Assembly: GCF_000330505.1 (NCBI RefSeq)
Contig: NW_004191636.1
Coordinates: forward strand, 43,377-101,725
From: Entamoeba invadens IP1
Lineage: Eukaryota > Evosea > Mastigamoebida > Endamoebidae
Direction of reading: 5' to 3'
DNA: 58,349 nt
Shown here: one piece after another, positions 9,997-20,445 of the stretch
Numbering within the stretch: the stretch's first letter is position 1
How the letters are laid out: each line of letters starts with the position of its first letter
Made by a program: the position numbers and the translations under genes
Notes under the pieces: generated by a model
What the model saw: the letters and a program-made list of their open reading frames with translations, nothing else
Told to the model about the DNA's origin: nothing
Databases searched by the model: none

Positions 9997-10665
9997 CCTG
10001 TCAACACTTGTGAATTTTGAAGATGTTGATAACTCGGAAAGTTTCGTTTTGCACGTCCGTCTTGGAAAATGAAATTTGTGTATTAAAAACAAAACTATAT
10101 TTTGTAAATCTTTTTCATTAGTATATGACATTGGATAAGTATTTTTACTATAATAAAGTGGTGTGAATTACTTTTGCAATTTAATTATCTGTTTTGGAAA
10201 ACTTGGGTGTTTTAAGAAAATTCTAAAAAATAACTATTGGAAAAATTTTTGGAGAGTTTTCTTTGTAATCTTCATTGATTTATTTTGTATAGTTTTGAAT
10301 ATTCCAATCAGAAGAATCAAACAAAGTTGACAAATTCTATATTTAAATAATTAATTTATAATGATAAATAAACCATTATTGAATTATTTATTTATTAAAA
10401 ATTTTCATCAAAATAAATCATAATTAAATTATAGTTAGAATTTTTAGAACATAATTCAAATATTTTTTTATTAAAATAATTACTATTTCAATTATTTACA
10501 TACAAAATAATATAACTATTATTTATAATAGATATATGAATAAGTTATAGTAATACAATCAATTAATTTGAATTATAGTTAATTTTATTTAATAAATAAC
10601 AAAAGAAGTGAAATGAGTGAAAAAGCCAAAAAGTTCACTTTTTACTCAAACAAAAAAGACGATTG
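9997..10665. other. AT-rich intergenic region
   Basis: About 670 bases separate the MOB1 start from the next gene on the other strand. The open frame that extends MOB1 upstream to 10131 is probably not translated. The rest is A/T-rich without recognisable features. Confidence 0.45.
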
Positions 10666-11839
10666 ATGATCGCCTTTATTGAACGTCGACGAGTTGGAAA
10701 CCCAATAATTTTCCCTCGAATATCGCCTTTATATTCTTTAAATAAACTTCAAGGAAGTGATTTTTTAAAAGATGGAGGGGTGCTTCTTGGTTATAATCCA
10801 ATGGGAGACTCAATCGGTTTGTAACTATATTTTATAACTTAATTAACTATTGATTTACTAATCTATTGTAGGCTATTCTTGTACTCAAGTACCGACTTTG
10901 AATGAGACAGTCAGGTACAATTTCAGTCTTATCTTCTCAAAGTTTGAACCGCCATTAAGACTCGATTTTCATTCACTTCCTATTCTTCCACTCCTTGACT
11001 TAACACCATCGCTTCCCCTTCACATCTTATTTGAAAATGTTAACAACAACAACGTCGTTGTGTACCACTACTCTAATAACACACTCCACTTGTCGATACT
11101 GAGTCTCTCGAAGAACTCATTTCCGGCGCATTTCTCGTTGTCACAAGTCACACAACCGTTCTCTGTTTTCATCTTAAAAAACTCAGTAAAGGTCATTTCG
11201 TCAAGGCACATCATCACAATTCGCTTTACGTGTCAGCCATTACAAGACTGTGAGTGTATTACCGCTTCACAAAATGTAGTCTCTTTGAATGTCAACGTGA
11301 CAACTCGATGTATCAAAGTGACTGGACTTCTCTTCGACACAACACCAATAACTTTCATTTCCATCGAAACGCCACCTCCCTATCATGCAATACTTCCTTT
11401 CGTTTGTTTTACTATTAATATAATATATATATTATATTATTATATTATTATATATATTATATTATATTAAGTACTTAACAAGACACTCAACGCTAGATGA
11501 CTACAAGATTTGAATATTACACACTTTCTCTCAACAACAACGCCGTTTTAGTCTCCCATTTCTTCAGTTTGTATCATTCGAAGCACTTTATCCGTTGTGT
11601 TCATTACATTTAATCATATAGATGGTACCCCGACACCACAAGTAATTCATTCAACACATTTCAACACACTTTCCGAGTCACAAATAACCTTCAAACAGAT
11701 GTTACTTGATCACTACAAAACAGAGAAGATAATACACCCATTGCGGTACATATACTCCTTGTCTAATGCGTCGACATTTACTAACACCACTGTAGATGTC
11801 ATTAGACATCCACTTGGTCTTGCAACACTCACATTTTGA
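10666..11839 (+). CDS. Four-exon gene of unknown function
   Basis: Exons 10666-10816, 10872-11401, 11497-11566 and 11622-11839 join to 322 residues. All three introns (55, 95 and 55 bases) begin GTTTGT and end TAG, and the phases agree at every junction. Intron 2 is mostly A/T repeat. Without splicing the region shows only disconnected frames. The protein is rich in Leu, Ser, Thr and Asn, contains several NxS/T sequons, and has a Cys cluster (TCQPLQDCEC) near residue 175. No signal peptide or membrane helix is evident with this start. I do not recognise the family. The internal exons are well supported; the first exon is less sure because an earlier exon could supply a leader. Confidence 0.65.
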
Positions 11840-11898
11840 ATGTGTAATTCAGTTCGACTTGTTCTTGCACCTCAACCCAATAAACAATACAAAATACA

Positions 11899-14484
11899 TT
11901 ATTTCTTCAGCAGACAATGCCGGAGTAAAAACTCTCGTGTTTGACTCTCCTTCTCTTGTCTGATTTTCTCTTCGAACAGCCGGCGATTTCTCTCGACGCG
12001 GGTCTCTCTCTTCTGTGTGATGATATCCGCCTGTTTGTCTTGTGGTCTTTCAAGAATCAACATAAGGCGGTCTTGTTTATTCACAACAACTTTACTCTGC
12101 GATTGTTGGAGTTGTTTCACTATATTCTTCGTGCTTGTCTGGGTCACATGTTTATCTTCAGACTTCGGTATTTTGAATAAGACGCTGACGCTTTTGACGG
12201 TTGATGTGTCGTTCATCTTCTCTTTATGTACGACGGGGAAGATCTCCTGAATTTCCAAATCCTCTGTCGAGTGTTTCAGTGTTGTCTCGACAAATTTGAT
12301 CAAGTCGGCGGCCTCCTGTTGCTTCTCGTTATTCTCCACAATTGTGTCCAACACTTTCTTACTTCGAGGAGACCCAACGGGGTAAAACTTTTGTTCTTTG
12401 AATTGATTTGATGGCATTTTCTGTGGGATGCTTTGGACTGTAATGATTGGTGGGGGTTCTGTGTCGATGAGTGTTCTGTTTCTATCTATTGGAGGTGCTT
12501 CATCTCCAAGCGGTGTGACACTCAATTCGCACACTTCATTCTTGTCGAGTCTCTGTAATGTTTTGTTATGTGTCTTTTCCTTTTCGATGATCTCTGGTTC
12601 ATTCCCAAGTATTATTTCGCTCTCTTCTATTGTGACTGGAATGTTATATTCGACATTTTGAGATTTGAGGATTTTATATGAAGGGTGCAATTGTTCTGTA
12701 ATGACGACTTTGTTCTTCGTCACATCTTTACTGTTCTTGAGATGTTCTTTGTTTTGTTCTTTATTTGTCTCTGTTGAAGTAATATTCGAGACTTCTATAT
12801 TAATCATTCCATTCTCCTTTTCTTTCACTTCCACTATCTTGTCCTTCATAACTTCTTGATATGTGTTAGTGTTCATTACTGATATTTCATCATACACTGG
12901 TGTCATCATCTTCCGTTGTTTCTCCTCTCTTTCTCTTTTCCATTCTTCTATTTGACGTGCACCATCCTTAAAAATGGAGTCTTGGCTTTCCCGAATTTTG
13001 TCCGAACTATTACACCTCATAGTCTTCCTTTTCTTTTTATCGGTCTCTTTTTGCCGCGTCAGTCGTTTGTGGTCTCCGATATCCTTACACTCGACTATCG
13101 ACAACACACTCTCCTCTTCTCCTCCAAAGGACTTTTCTTTGATCTTCCCAAGACTCTTGCGGACCTTTTTCGTCAGCCCTTTAATACCTTTTTCCGTCGA
13201 AACATCTTCGATTTTAAGTATTGGTGATGTGCTCTTCCCATCTTTGACTTCCTTTTTAATAGTTCTTGGGCTCTTCTCACGCTTTTCGATCTTAGGCAAC
13301 ACTTCCATTCCCATTGCTTGTGCAAAACAAATTTTACAAACTCGCTCTTCAGGCCCTTTAGGCGCAAGTTGAATCTTCCCACGACTACAATCCCCACAAA
13401 TACACCGCCCACACATCCGACAGTGGTGTCTCCGATTCACAAAAGTGAATGGATCATGACAGATCAAACAACACTTCGTTTCATTGTCCGGTATCCACAC
13501 GGGACGCAATATCCCTTCTTCACTCTCACTTCCACTCTCACGCCGCTCCTCGTCCGAGTACTTCTCAATCTCGTCGTACCACCCTTTCATCTCCCTCTTG
13601 CTCCCGCAGATCACTGTAAAGCTCTTCTTATTATTTTTGATCTTAAAGCTGTATTCAAATCGCGTGTCAACCTCAACACGGACGGTACGCAAATAGAACC
13701 ACTCCGATACTATAATCCGTTGATTGCCAATGCCGTAGATCATCAAATCATTGAACAAATAGAAGTACCGCAATTTGTTCGTCTTCTTGCAGACCTTCAT
13801 CAAGACGCCCTCCTTCACCAAGAAGCGGTCTTCCTCCGACAAGTCCAAGTCGTGTAATCCACTGATGTTTCTTTTGGTTTGAATGACAACGGCTTTCCGT
13901 TCGATGGCTTTTGTCTTGTTGTTGACCTCTTGTGTCACACTTTTGATTTGTTGCAGTGACTCTTCAATACACAAATAGTCTTCTTCTGTCTTCTCGGTGT
14001 GTTTCAAAAGGTCTTGAAGAAGTAATTGATACCTTGGAAGTCGTTGGACGGGCATAATTAAATAACTTCGTAGGTCCAAATGAGTGCTCGTTGGTATTTT
14101 CGCAATGAGATCGGCCATGAATGTCTCATACTTCGAATCAGCTTCATACTTCGAGATGATTTTGCTTGATGTGTCGTAGTGTGAAATATAATAAAAGTAG
14201 TCTTTAAAGAATGGGATAAACAATTTGAAGGTATTTCCTATAGTAGTGTACAGTTGATGAGTGTCGCGAAGTCTTCGAAGTGCCAAGTAAAACTTTTTGT
14301 TGACCTCCAGAATGTCATTGAAATATTTGAATATGTTCTCGACGTCGGAAAAACTCACTGGACTTTTCCGGTCATCCTTCAGAGTCGTGTAAAAAAAGTC
14401 AATACAACACTGCATCGACAAAATATAAAACTCTTCTGTCGTATAGATCTCGTCGATGATTTGTTCCCTTCGTGACTTCATCAT
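11899..14484 (-). CDS. RhoGEF with DH, PH and FYVE domains
   Basis: This 861-residue intronless protein starts MMKSRREQIIDEIYTTEEFY, a typical start of a DH domain (residues 1-195, with LRSYLIMPVQRLPRYQLLL as the conserved CR3 helix). A PH domain follows (about 220-312), then a FYVE zinc finger (about 330-390) with the PI3P-binding RRHHCR at 351-356 and the full Cys pairs. The remaining 470 residues are Lys/Glu/Ser-rich and probably disordered, with short coiled-coil stretches near the C-terminus. FGD-type exchange factors load Rho/Rac GTPases with GTP and the FYVE finger directs them to PI3P membranes. In this organism that suggests phagosome or endosome actin control. Confidence 0.92.
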   Translation of the reverse strand: MMKSRREQIIDEIYTTEEFYILSMQCCIDFFYTTLKDDRKSPVSFSDVENIFKYFNDILEVNKKFYLALRRLRDTHQLYTTIGNTFKLFIPFFKDYFYYISHYDTSSKIISKYEADSKYETFMADLIAKIPTSTHLDLRSYLIMPVQRLPRYQLLLQDLLKHTEKTEEDYLCIEESLQQIKSVTQEVNNKTKAIERKAVVIQTKRNISGLHDLDLSEEDRFLVKEGVLMKVCKKTNKLRYFYLFNDLMIYGIGNQRIIVSEWFYLRTVRVEVDTRFEYSFKIKNNKKSFTVICGSKREMKGWYDEIEKYSDEERRESGSESEEGILRPVWIPDNETKCCLICHDPFTFVNRRHHCRMCGRCICGDCSRGKIQLAPKGPEERVCKICFAQAMGMEVLPKIEKREKSPRTIKKEVKDGKSTSPILKIEDVSTEKGIKGLTKKVRKSLGKIKEKSFGGEEESVLSIVECKDIGDHKRLTRQKETDKKKRKTMRCNSSDKIRESQDSIFKDGARQIEEWKREREEKQRKMMTPVYDEISVMNTNTYQEVMKDKIVEVKEKENGMINIEVSNITSTETNKEQNKEHLKNSKDVTKNKVVITEQLHPSYKILKSQNVEYNIPVTIEESEIILGNEPEIIEKEKTHNKTLQRLDKNEVCELSVTPLGDEAPPIDRNRTLIDTEPPPIITVQSIPQKMPSNQFKEQKFYPVGSPRSKKVLDTIVENNEKQQEAADLIKFVETTLKHSTEDLEIQEIFPVVHKEKMNDTSTVKSVSVLFKIPKSEDKHVTQTSTKNIVKQLQQSQSKVVVNKQDRLMLILERPQDKQADIITQKRETRVERNRRLFEEKIRQEKESQTREFLLRHCLLKK

Positions 14485-14540
14485 TTCAATACTCAGTTGA
14501 TCTATTTTTGTTCAACTAAGACTATTACTTTCATTTCAGA

Positions 14541-14675
14541 ATGAATCAAGCAAAGGTATTACTAATTTATAGTTCATTAACAATTGTTTTATAGCTTATT
14601 CCCAAAGAAATATTTGATTATTGGTGGAGTGATAATTGGGTTGACAATGTAAAGTCCATCAAAAAAATTACTTAG
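14541..14675 (+). CDS. Possible two-exon mini-gene, 31 residues
   Basis: ATG at 14541 opens five codons (14541-14555). A 39-base candidate intron (GTATTA to TAG) follows, then 14595-14675 encodes 26 residues containing FDYWWSDNWVDN and a stop. The Trp/Asp-rich composition is unlike random A/T translation. No family is recognised. It could equally be chance or the remnant of an older gene, and it overlaps the likely promoter of the RhoGEF gene on the other strand. Confidence 0.18.
14571..14578 (-). promoter_or_regulatory. GAAC-like element upstream of the RhoGEF gene
   Basis: On the reverse strand this reads AATGAACT, 87 bases upstream of the RhoGEF start codon. It matches the Entamoeba GAAC core element, though the distance is longer than usual. 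No other promoter element was identified with confidence. Confidence 0.35.
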
Positions 14676-14707
14676 TTTTTAATTAAAATAATTATACAAA
14701 CATTTAA

Positions 14708-14767
14708 CTATTATATATACTATTATATATACTATTATATATACTATTATATATACTATTATATATA
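14708..14767. repeat. Five tandem copies of a 12-bp A/T repeat
   Basis: The unit CTATTATATATA occurs five times in succession with no visible mismatches. It lies in the gap between the PP2C and RhoGEF genes. Confidence 0.9.
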
Positions 14768-14871
14768 CTATATGAAAGCAAAGTTCCATCTTACCTAATA
14801 AGATGTATAAAAAGAAGAGTTAAACAGAAATATAACACATCTATTTCACTTGATACAACAAACAACATAAT

Positions 14872-16514
14872 CTACTTCTTTTCTTGGACTTCACTCTTCT
14901 TAATTTTGTCTGTGGACTTTGCAAAGACATATTGAATTTTAGTACCCTTAGATTCGGGCTTTTTGTCGTCATCCTTTTTGAACACAACACCCTGATTCTT
15001 CTTGACATGTTCTAAAGGAGAAAAAGAAGGTGAAGGGCATTGTGTAGTTCCAGGACTGTCATGTAATATGAAGGACCCAATAGCATGTTCCTCGAAGCCC
15101 AACGAAGACGTTGAAGCCAATACCGCAGATTCCGATCTCATCACGTCGATTTCTTTCATGATAGGAGTTGATATGACCTTCTTATGGTAGACGGGGTACT
15201 TATCTTTCTTATCTGCGCCGTCACAGATTTTCGAATTGAATTCTGGAGTGAATATAGTGACTTCGTTCTCATTGTCCACAAACTCTTGAGGAAGTTGTGT
15301 GTTAACAACCTTTTTACTGTAGTCCACAACAACAACTACACAGACGGAAACATGATCCATTTTGCCTTTATACTCTTTAGAATCAGTCGGGAGCTTTTTA
15401 CCGGGATTCAACCGTTGGAACTCACGCAAAGGCTCTGTTAGATTGACGACAAACTCGGACATCTTCAACACTACGTTCGTCGCAACGTCAGTGGTGTTGT
15501 CGTCTTCGATCAACTCCGTCATCTTCTTGTCGACCTCCTTATCCTTCGATTTGTATTTAATCCCGCGGAATTGAGGGTCGAAGTTATCATGCAACCCATC
15601 AGTCGCAACTATGATGATATCGTCCTCACACACTTTCTGATGCTTCAACTCGCCTCTTTTGATATCAGGTTCACACGAGTTAGCTGGCCCTATTCTCCCA
15701 AAACATTCATGCATATGTGAAATCGAGTCGTGGTACTTCCCACTGAGTGTTGTTGTGTGGTGGTGTTGTTTACTGTAGTAATACACTCGTGTATCTCCAA
15801 TACTTAAGAACACCATATACGGCCCTTTCACTGTTTGGAGGACAACTACAATGCAGAGTGTTGTCGTCCCCGTCATAAAGAGTTGGACGTCTGGCCGGAA
15901 AATCGCCAAATGGCTCTGCACACAGACCTCCACTAACAAATTGCCAACGTCGCGAAGTGTTTGACAGCCATCAATGTTATCGGTGAAGTACTCAAGAGCT
16001 TTGTCTCGTGCGCTCGTAGCAGCTAGAAAGCTAGGCAGCCCCCACCCAGCACCATCTGCCATAACGGTCTTAATTGTTACTCCATTATTTCATCACTACA
16101 TTACTATGAGTAGAGGAAGAAGAGTTAAAATAACTATAATTATAACTATAAGTATGATTAAGAGAATACGAAGTGGTATGTACTATTTGTATAAAATTAA
16201 TAGAATCAATACTATGAATAAAAAGAGAAAAAGCAAACGCAAGTGCAATTCTGAAAGAGCCGTGTCGCGGACTTGTCACAATTCGGTTCCCCCATTTTAA
16301 GACCATTCATAGACCCATATGTACTAAAAGAAGTCAACGCTACACTACTCGACGACAAAAGACGACATTGCCCACTCGTCGTATCCGACGTCAGCGTGCA
16401 TAACCGTCTTCCAATGGGAAGAATGTCATATTTCGGTATCTTCTTCACTTTCGACGAAAACGTGCTCACAAACAGCTTTCGAATTTGGTCGCTTGCGCAT
16501 TGTGAATTGCTCAT
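14872..16514 (-). CDS. PP2C-family Ser/Thr phosphatase, two exons
   Basis: The long 3' exon (16068-14872) begins inside the first metal-binding motif (VMADGAGWG), so an upstream exon is required. Exon 1 (16514-16239) supplies the N-terminus and the conserved PNCD segment. With a 170-base intron (GTTTGC donor, AAG acceptor) the product is 490 residues. Further PP2C motifs are GTTTLCIVVVL, SIGDTRVYYY, ATDGLHDN and MDHVSV, which together retain the metal-binding Asp residues. The last 150 residues are a Lys/Ser/Pro-rich tail. The short form resembles the PTC7/SpoIIE-like branch. The splice sites are non-consensus and could be shifted; the presence of an upstream exon is well supported by the missing motif. 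Confidence 0.72.
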
Positions 16515-17258
16515 CACCGATAAGACAACTATTCGAGTTTCTTTGAGTAGTTTGCTCAAAAACACTTGGGGTGATTCGCCCGCACTACACCACTGCCACT
16601 TGTTTTACTAGTCATATTGTTCATTTTACCATTTAATTATAGTTTTGTATTTTAGACGAGCCGTAGCGCCAATTTTGGTTTGAATGAAATAATGGCATCA
16701 AAAGGCGCTGTATATCGGGAATTGCGTTCAACCATATTACTAACTTGTATTTGAAATACAAAGGCGCATAATATCTGCTTAGCACGGGACAACGAAATTT
16801 TAGTAAAAATAGTAAAAACAAACTATATTTCAAACATTTTTTTTGTTATGTATCTGAAACCAAATCAATCTTGACCGAATAACTTGTTTTGTAATTGAAA
16901 CCCCATTCAATCGACAAAAAAATTGGCTAAATTATGCCTAAAATTTGGGGATAACTCCCGCATCACCCAAAAACAACATGGTTTGCTTTTTTTGTCAAGA
17001 ATTTATTAACTAACTTTTTTAATCCCAAAAAATTATTAATTTATTAAATTTATTAAATGTTTAATTATAAAAATACCATATAAAGCACTTTTGGGAAACC
17101 TAAATATACATTACTCGACTATTGATAAAACAATTTTTAAATGTCTTTTCCAAGTTATCAAATGTATCTATAATAAACTATATCAAAAACTATATCTAAA
17201 CCATACGATCGATGAACCAAAAGTATAGTTTAAAATACCAAATTAATAGAAACACACA
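16515..17258. other. AT-rich intergenic region
   Basis: About 740 bases between the PP2C start and the end of the HspBP1-like gene on the same strand. Short frames here have no ATG or recognisable domain. Nothing else was seen. Confidence 0.45.
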
Positions 17259-17996
17259 TCACAACGAACTGATTTGTTGGTCGCTGAATTTGTTGAGAGT
17301 GTACTTCATTCTGTCTTTAGTCTTGTCGTCTCCATTTTTCAGGACTTCCTTGTATTTCACGACAAACTCCTCTCCTCCGACTTCGTTCTGAATACTTTGG
17401 TTTTCGTTAATAAAGGCACAGACGAAGCAGATGATCTTGAAAAAGACGGGTGAGTTAATGTCTGTACTTAAGAACTGTTTCTTGAAGACTTGCATGAACT
17501 CCTTATGTTCAAATAACATTTTCTGAGCGTGCGGATTGTTATTCACAAGTGCTTTTAATACCCACCAGACGTTCTCCAGAATCCTTTCGTTCTTCTCTTC
17601 ATTCAGCAACTTAATCATTTCGTATTGTCCATTCATTTTGACAAAGTCATTTGCGTTGTTAATGTCCTCCACAAGCTCCACCAACTCTTCCAACCCTAAC
17701 CCTATCTCTTCTTCCGTCTTTTCTGGCTTCACTCCCTTCGCCTTCAAAGCAAGATACTTGTCACACTCTTGTAAGATGTTAAACATCATCTTCGCTTCGC
17801 TCTCTATCCCGTCAAATACCTTTCTCAGCCATTCCATGTCTTCCTTACTCGCGCGCGGTTTATTATCTCCCCCCACAAACCCATGTGTCAAGCAGAAGTT
17901 TAGAAGACCGTCGTTCATGTTCGAAAACTCAACCTTTTTCTCCATCGACTCGGCCCAAACCTTCTTGTCTTGTTCGTTATCGTGTGAATCCGCCAT
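17259..17996 (-). CDS. HspBP1/Fes1-like Hsp70 nucleotide exchange factor
   Basis: The ATG at 17996 gives 245 residues beginning MADSHDNEQDKK; the frame extends 29 codons further upstream but without family resemblance. The protein is largely alpha-helical with armadillo-like repeats: an opening LLNFCLTHG segment like Fes1 LLKW, then LEELVELVEDINNANDF and the block ENVWWVLKALVNNNPHAQKMLFEH, typical of HspBP1. The family releases ADP from cytosolic Hsp70. The order of the helical repeats and the length agree with Fes1/HspBP1. No membrane segment is present. Confidence 0.8.
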   Translation of the reverse strand: MADSHDNEQDKKVWAESMEKKVEFSNMNDGLLNFCLTHGFVGGDNKPRASKEDMEWLRKVFDGIESEAKMMFNILQECDKYLALKAKGVKPEKTEEEIGLGLEELVELVEDINNANDFVKMNGQYEMIKLLNEEKNERILENVWWVLKALVNNNPHAQKMLFEHKEFMQVFKKQFLSTDINSPVFFKIICFVCAFINENQSIQNEVGGEEFVVKYKEVLKNGDDKTKDRMKYTLNKFSDQQISSL

Positions 17997-18422
17997 TCTT
18001 ATTATTAAGTATAGTTTCCGTCTTATATAACTATTTTCGACATAGAATGTATACGTCACTACTTCGTACATTGCAAACGACATGACACGTCATTCTTTTG
18101 TATTATCATTACATATTATTCATTTACTATTTTATATAGTTTCTTTATTTATTTTTATCTAACATTATATAAATTAATTAATAATTTTATATCCTAATAT
18201 TATTAAATATGGTATATTTTACTATAATTGATTGATTCACTTCAAGAAATATCGGAAAATAAATACACCCGACTATTCTAAATTATAGAATTGCATTCCG
18301 ATAAAAAATAATGAATTTTTTACAAATTAAAATCAACTGGAACGAATAACATTTATTACACTCGCCCGATCAAAAATGTTATTAGAAAACTTCATTTGTG
18401 GACCTCATAGGTGGTTGCCTCG
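17997..18422. other. AT-rich intergenic region
   Basis: About 430 bases between the HspBP1-like start and the stop of the TLDc-like gene on the same strand. No feature was recognised. Confidence 0.4.
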
Positions 18423-19223
18423 TTATTTCCAGCTCAGGCAGACGAATCGCTTCAATCCGAATCGAGCTGGGTAAACAGTTTTAGTAAACAACTTTCCGCC
18501 CTTTCCTGAGACATCGTTGTATATCTCCTCGAACGCTTTACCGCTCCACTCCTTTGAGTTGATGTAACACTGTTTGTTGTTAGAAACATGACAGAAGTAC
18601 TGGACACAAAAGAGTGCATTTCCGGACTTATAAATCCAGAGTGGATAGCAGTCGGGACGAATTGGTGTGAATTTTTGGGAAGCGTTAACGCCTCCATTGA
18701 ATGGGTTTTTAAGAGTGAAAACAAAGTGATTTGGGTCTTTCACCACCCACTCACTTGGCTTTGTCGGTAACACGGAGTGATATGAACCAAACACATTGCC
18801 CCCATCCGTTTCGACTACAGTCATGATATTGCCTTTGTCTCGTATTTTTTCAAAGAGCGAAGTTGGTGCATCGACGGTCGAGTCGAATAGAATAGACGGC
18901 GTCATCTTATTTGTCCACGCTGTGAGTTGTTTGAGGTATTGAGATATTCCCGGTGTTCTTTTTAACGACCACGCCATGTGTATATCTTTTGATTCCTCTT
19001 TGATCCATTCCATCAACGAGTTTTTGTACACTTGTGACGACTCCTTGACTTCTGCAATTGTTTGTTCGATTTGTTGTAAGTCTTCGTTGAAATTGAGTTT
19101 CATTTTAAGCTGTGGAACAACGTCTGTTGTGACACTGTTTATCTTCAACGTGTTGTTTACAAAATTGATTGTTCCTTGATTAATCAATTGATGGATTTTC
19201 ACGTTGTACTCCGCTTGCTCCAT
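18423..19223 (-). CDS. TLDc-like domain protein (Entamoeba family), member 1
   Basis: This 266-residue protein has an N-terminal helical, probably coiled-coil part (about 1-95). The C-terminal TLDc-like domain runs SILFDSTVDAPTSLFEKI, NIMTVVETDGGNVFGSYHS, HFVFTLKNP, and ends FVCLSWK. Two more genes in this window (38233 and 49719) carry the same motif order: a VVFNS-type strand, a G-x-FG-x-(Y/F) strand and F-x-F-T-L-x-N. Eukaryotic TLDc proteins regulate the V-ATPase or oxidative stress responses; whether this branch does so is unknown. No intron is needed. Confidence 0.7.
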   Translation of the reverse strand: MEQAEYNVKIHQLINQGTINFVNNTLKINSVTTDVVPQLKMKLNFNEDLQQIEQTIAEVKESSQVYKNSLMEWIKEESKDIHMAWSLKRTPGISQYLKQLTAWTNKMTPSILFDSTVDAPTSLFEKIRDKGNIMTVVETDGGNVFGSYHSVLPTKPSEWVVKDPNHFVFTLKNPFNGGVNASQKFTPIRPDCYPLWIYKSGNALFCVQYFCHVSNNKQCYINSKEWSGKAFEEIYNDVSGKGGKLFTKTVYPARFGLKRFVCLSWK

Positions 19224-19314
19224 TCTTATTTTTCAGTCCACACTTTTTAAAATTCTCATTTGTGTCAGACACCAAAACCCTATTTTTCCTTAACTCATTG
19301 AACACTTGTTAAGG

Positions 19315-20388
19315 ATGTCCGACACACTCTCACACCCCCAAAAGGCTTTTGCCTTCTACAGAGATGTCCTCAAAAGCCCACACGTCATTTTAGCGCCAAT
19401 GGTCGACGGGTCCGACACTTCATTCCGGTCATTTGTCCACAAGCATGGGGTCGACCTCTGCTACACTCCGATGGTCCTCTCAAAGTTATTTAATGAATCG
19501 AAGACCTATCGACAAGAGGTGATTAAAACATTAGACCCAAGGGAGCGACCTTTAGTCATTCAAATAGTTGGCCATGACCCCGACGAGATGGGGAGGGCAG
19601 CCAAGTTACTTTCCAAGTATTGTGATGTGATAGATATCAACTTGGGCTGTCCACAGAAGATAGCGCAAAAGGGGCAGTACGGGGCGTATTTGTCGCAAGA
19701 CCTATCGCAAACGGAGAAAGTCGTCAAAGCCGTGATGAAAGCTGTAGAAGTTCCTGTGTACTGTAAGATCAGAGTGTCTGAAGACCATGAGAAGACGATG
19801 AAGTTGGTTGATATGTTAGTCGCGTGTGGTATTTGGGGACTTTGTGTACATGGCAGGACAATCGATGAGAAGCAGAGTGGCGTCTATCACGCGCGTTGGG
19901 AGATCATTTCCGACATTAAGAAGCGCGTGGCCATTCCGGTCATCGCGAATGGGGGGATAGCCACTATGAGTGACATTCAGAAGTGTAAAGAGATCACCAA
20001 CGCCGATGGGTTTATGATAGGAATGGGACTCTTACTGAACCCTGGACTATGTGAAGGGAGACTTGATGACAACTTTCTATTAGCTTCCGAGTACTTATCG
20101 TTAGCTGAAGAGCTCAGTCTCACGTGTTTAGTGAAGTTTTGGGAGGTCAAAGGTCACATTATAAAGATGTTGATCTATCGCATCCGACCCGAGAAGGACA
20201 TCGTGAAGGAAATTGGTCTTGTAACGACATATGAAGACATAAAGACGTGGATGGGCAAGGCAGAGCACCTTTTTCGGAAGCGGTCCGACGACATTTCCCA
20301 CAGTCAAGACATGTTAGTTCAAGACAAGAAACTCATGAATGAACAAGTTCTGCAACCTGACGAAGAAAAAGTGGAGAAAGAATGTTAA
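19315..20388 (+). CDS. DUS1: tRNA-dihydrouridine synthase, DUS1 type
   Basis: The first ATG in frame is at 19315, giving 357 residues. The TIM-barrel flavoenzyme shows the DUS1 signatures: VILAPMVDGSDTSFRSF, LCYTPMV, RPLVIQIVGHDP, IDINLGCPQKIAQKGQYGA with the catalytic Cys, CKIRV, VHGRT, IPVIANGGI and GLLLNPGLCEG. DUS1 reduces uridine at positions 16 and 17 of the tRNA D-loop using FMN and NAD(P)H. The last 60 residues are charged, as in other eukaryotic forms. The start lies 92 bases from the divergent TLDc-like gene, so the two probably share a promoter region. Confidence 0.93.
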   Translation: MSDTLSHPQKAFAFYRDVLKSPHVILAPMVDGSDTSFRSFVHKHGVDLCYTPMVLSKLFNESKTYRQEVIKTLDPRERPLVIQIVGHDPDEMGRAAKLLSKYCDVIDINLGCPQKIAQKGQYGAYLSQDLSQTEKVVKAVMKAVEVPVYCKIRVSEDHEKTMKLVDMLVACGIWGLCVHGRTIDEKQSGVYHARWEIISDIKKRVAIPVIANGGIATMSDIQKCKEITNADGFMIGMGLLLNPGLCEGRLDDNFLLASEYLSLAEELSLTCLVKFWEVKGHIIKMLIYRIRPEKDIVKEIGLVTTYEDIKTWMGKAEHLFRKRSDDISHSQDMLVQDKKLMNEQVLQPDEEKVEKEC

Positions 20389-20445
20389 AGAAAAATCACA
20401 TATAACAAGTCCTTATTTTGTATCACTTTCTTCCTCTTTTGACTC

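Larger units (their letters stand above)
14485..14871. other. Intergenic region with a possible 31-codon spliced frame and a 12-bp repeat
   Basis: This 387-base stretch lies between two genes on the reverse strand. It holds a GAAC-like element, a possible mini-gene on the forward strand (14541-14675) and five copies of a 12-base A/T repeat. No longer coding region is seen. Confidence 0.5.

Noticed and set aside
9997..10131. 45-codon N-terminal extension of MOB1
   Set aside because: It does not resemble MOB1 N-termini, and the start at 9996 gives the usual length.
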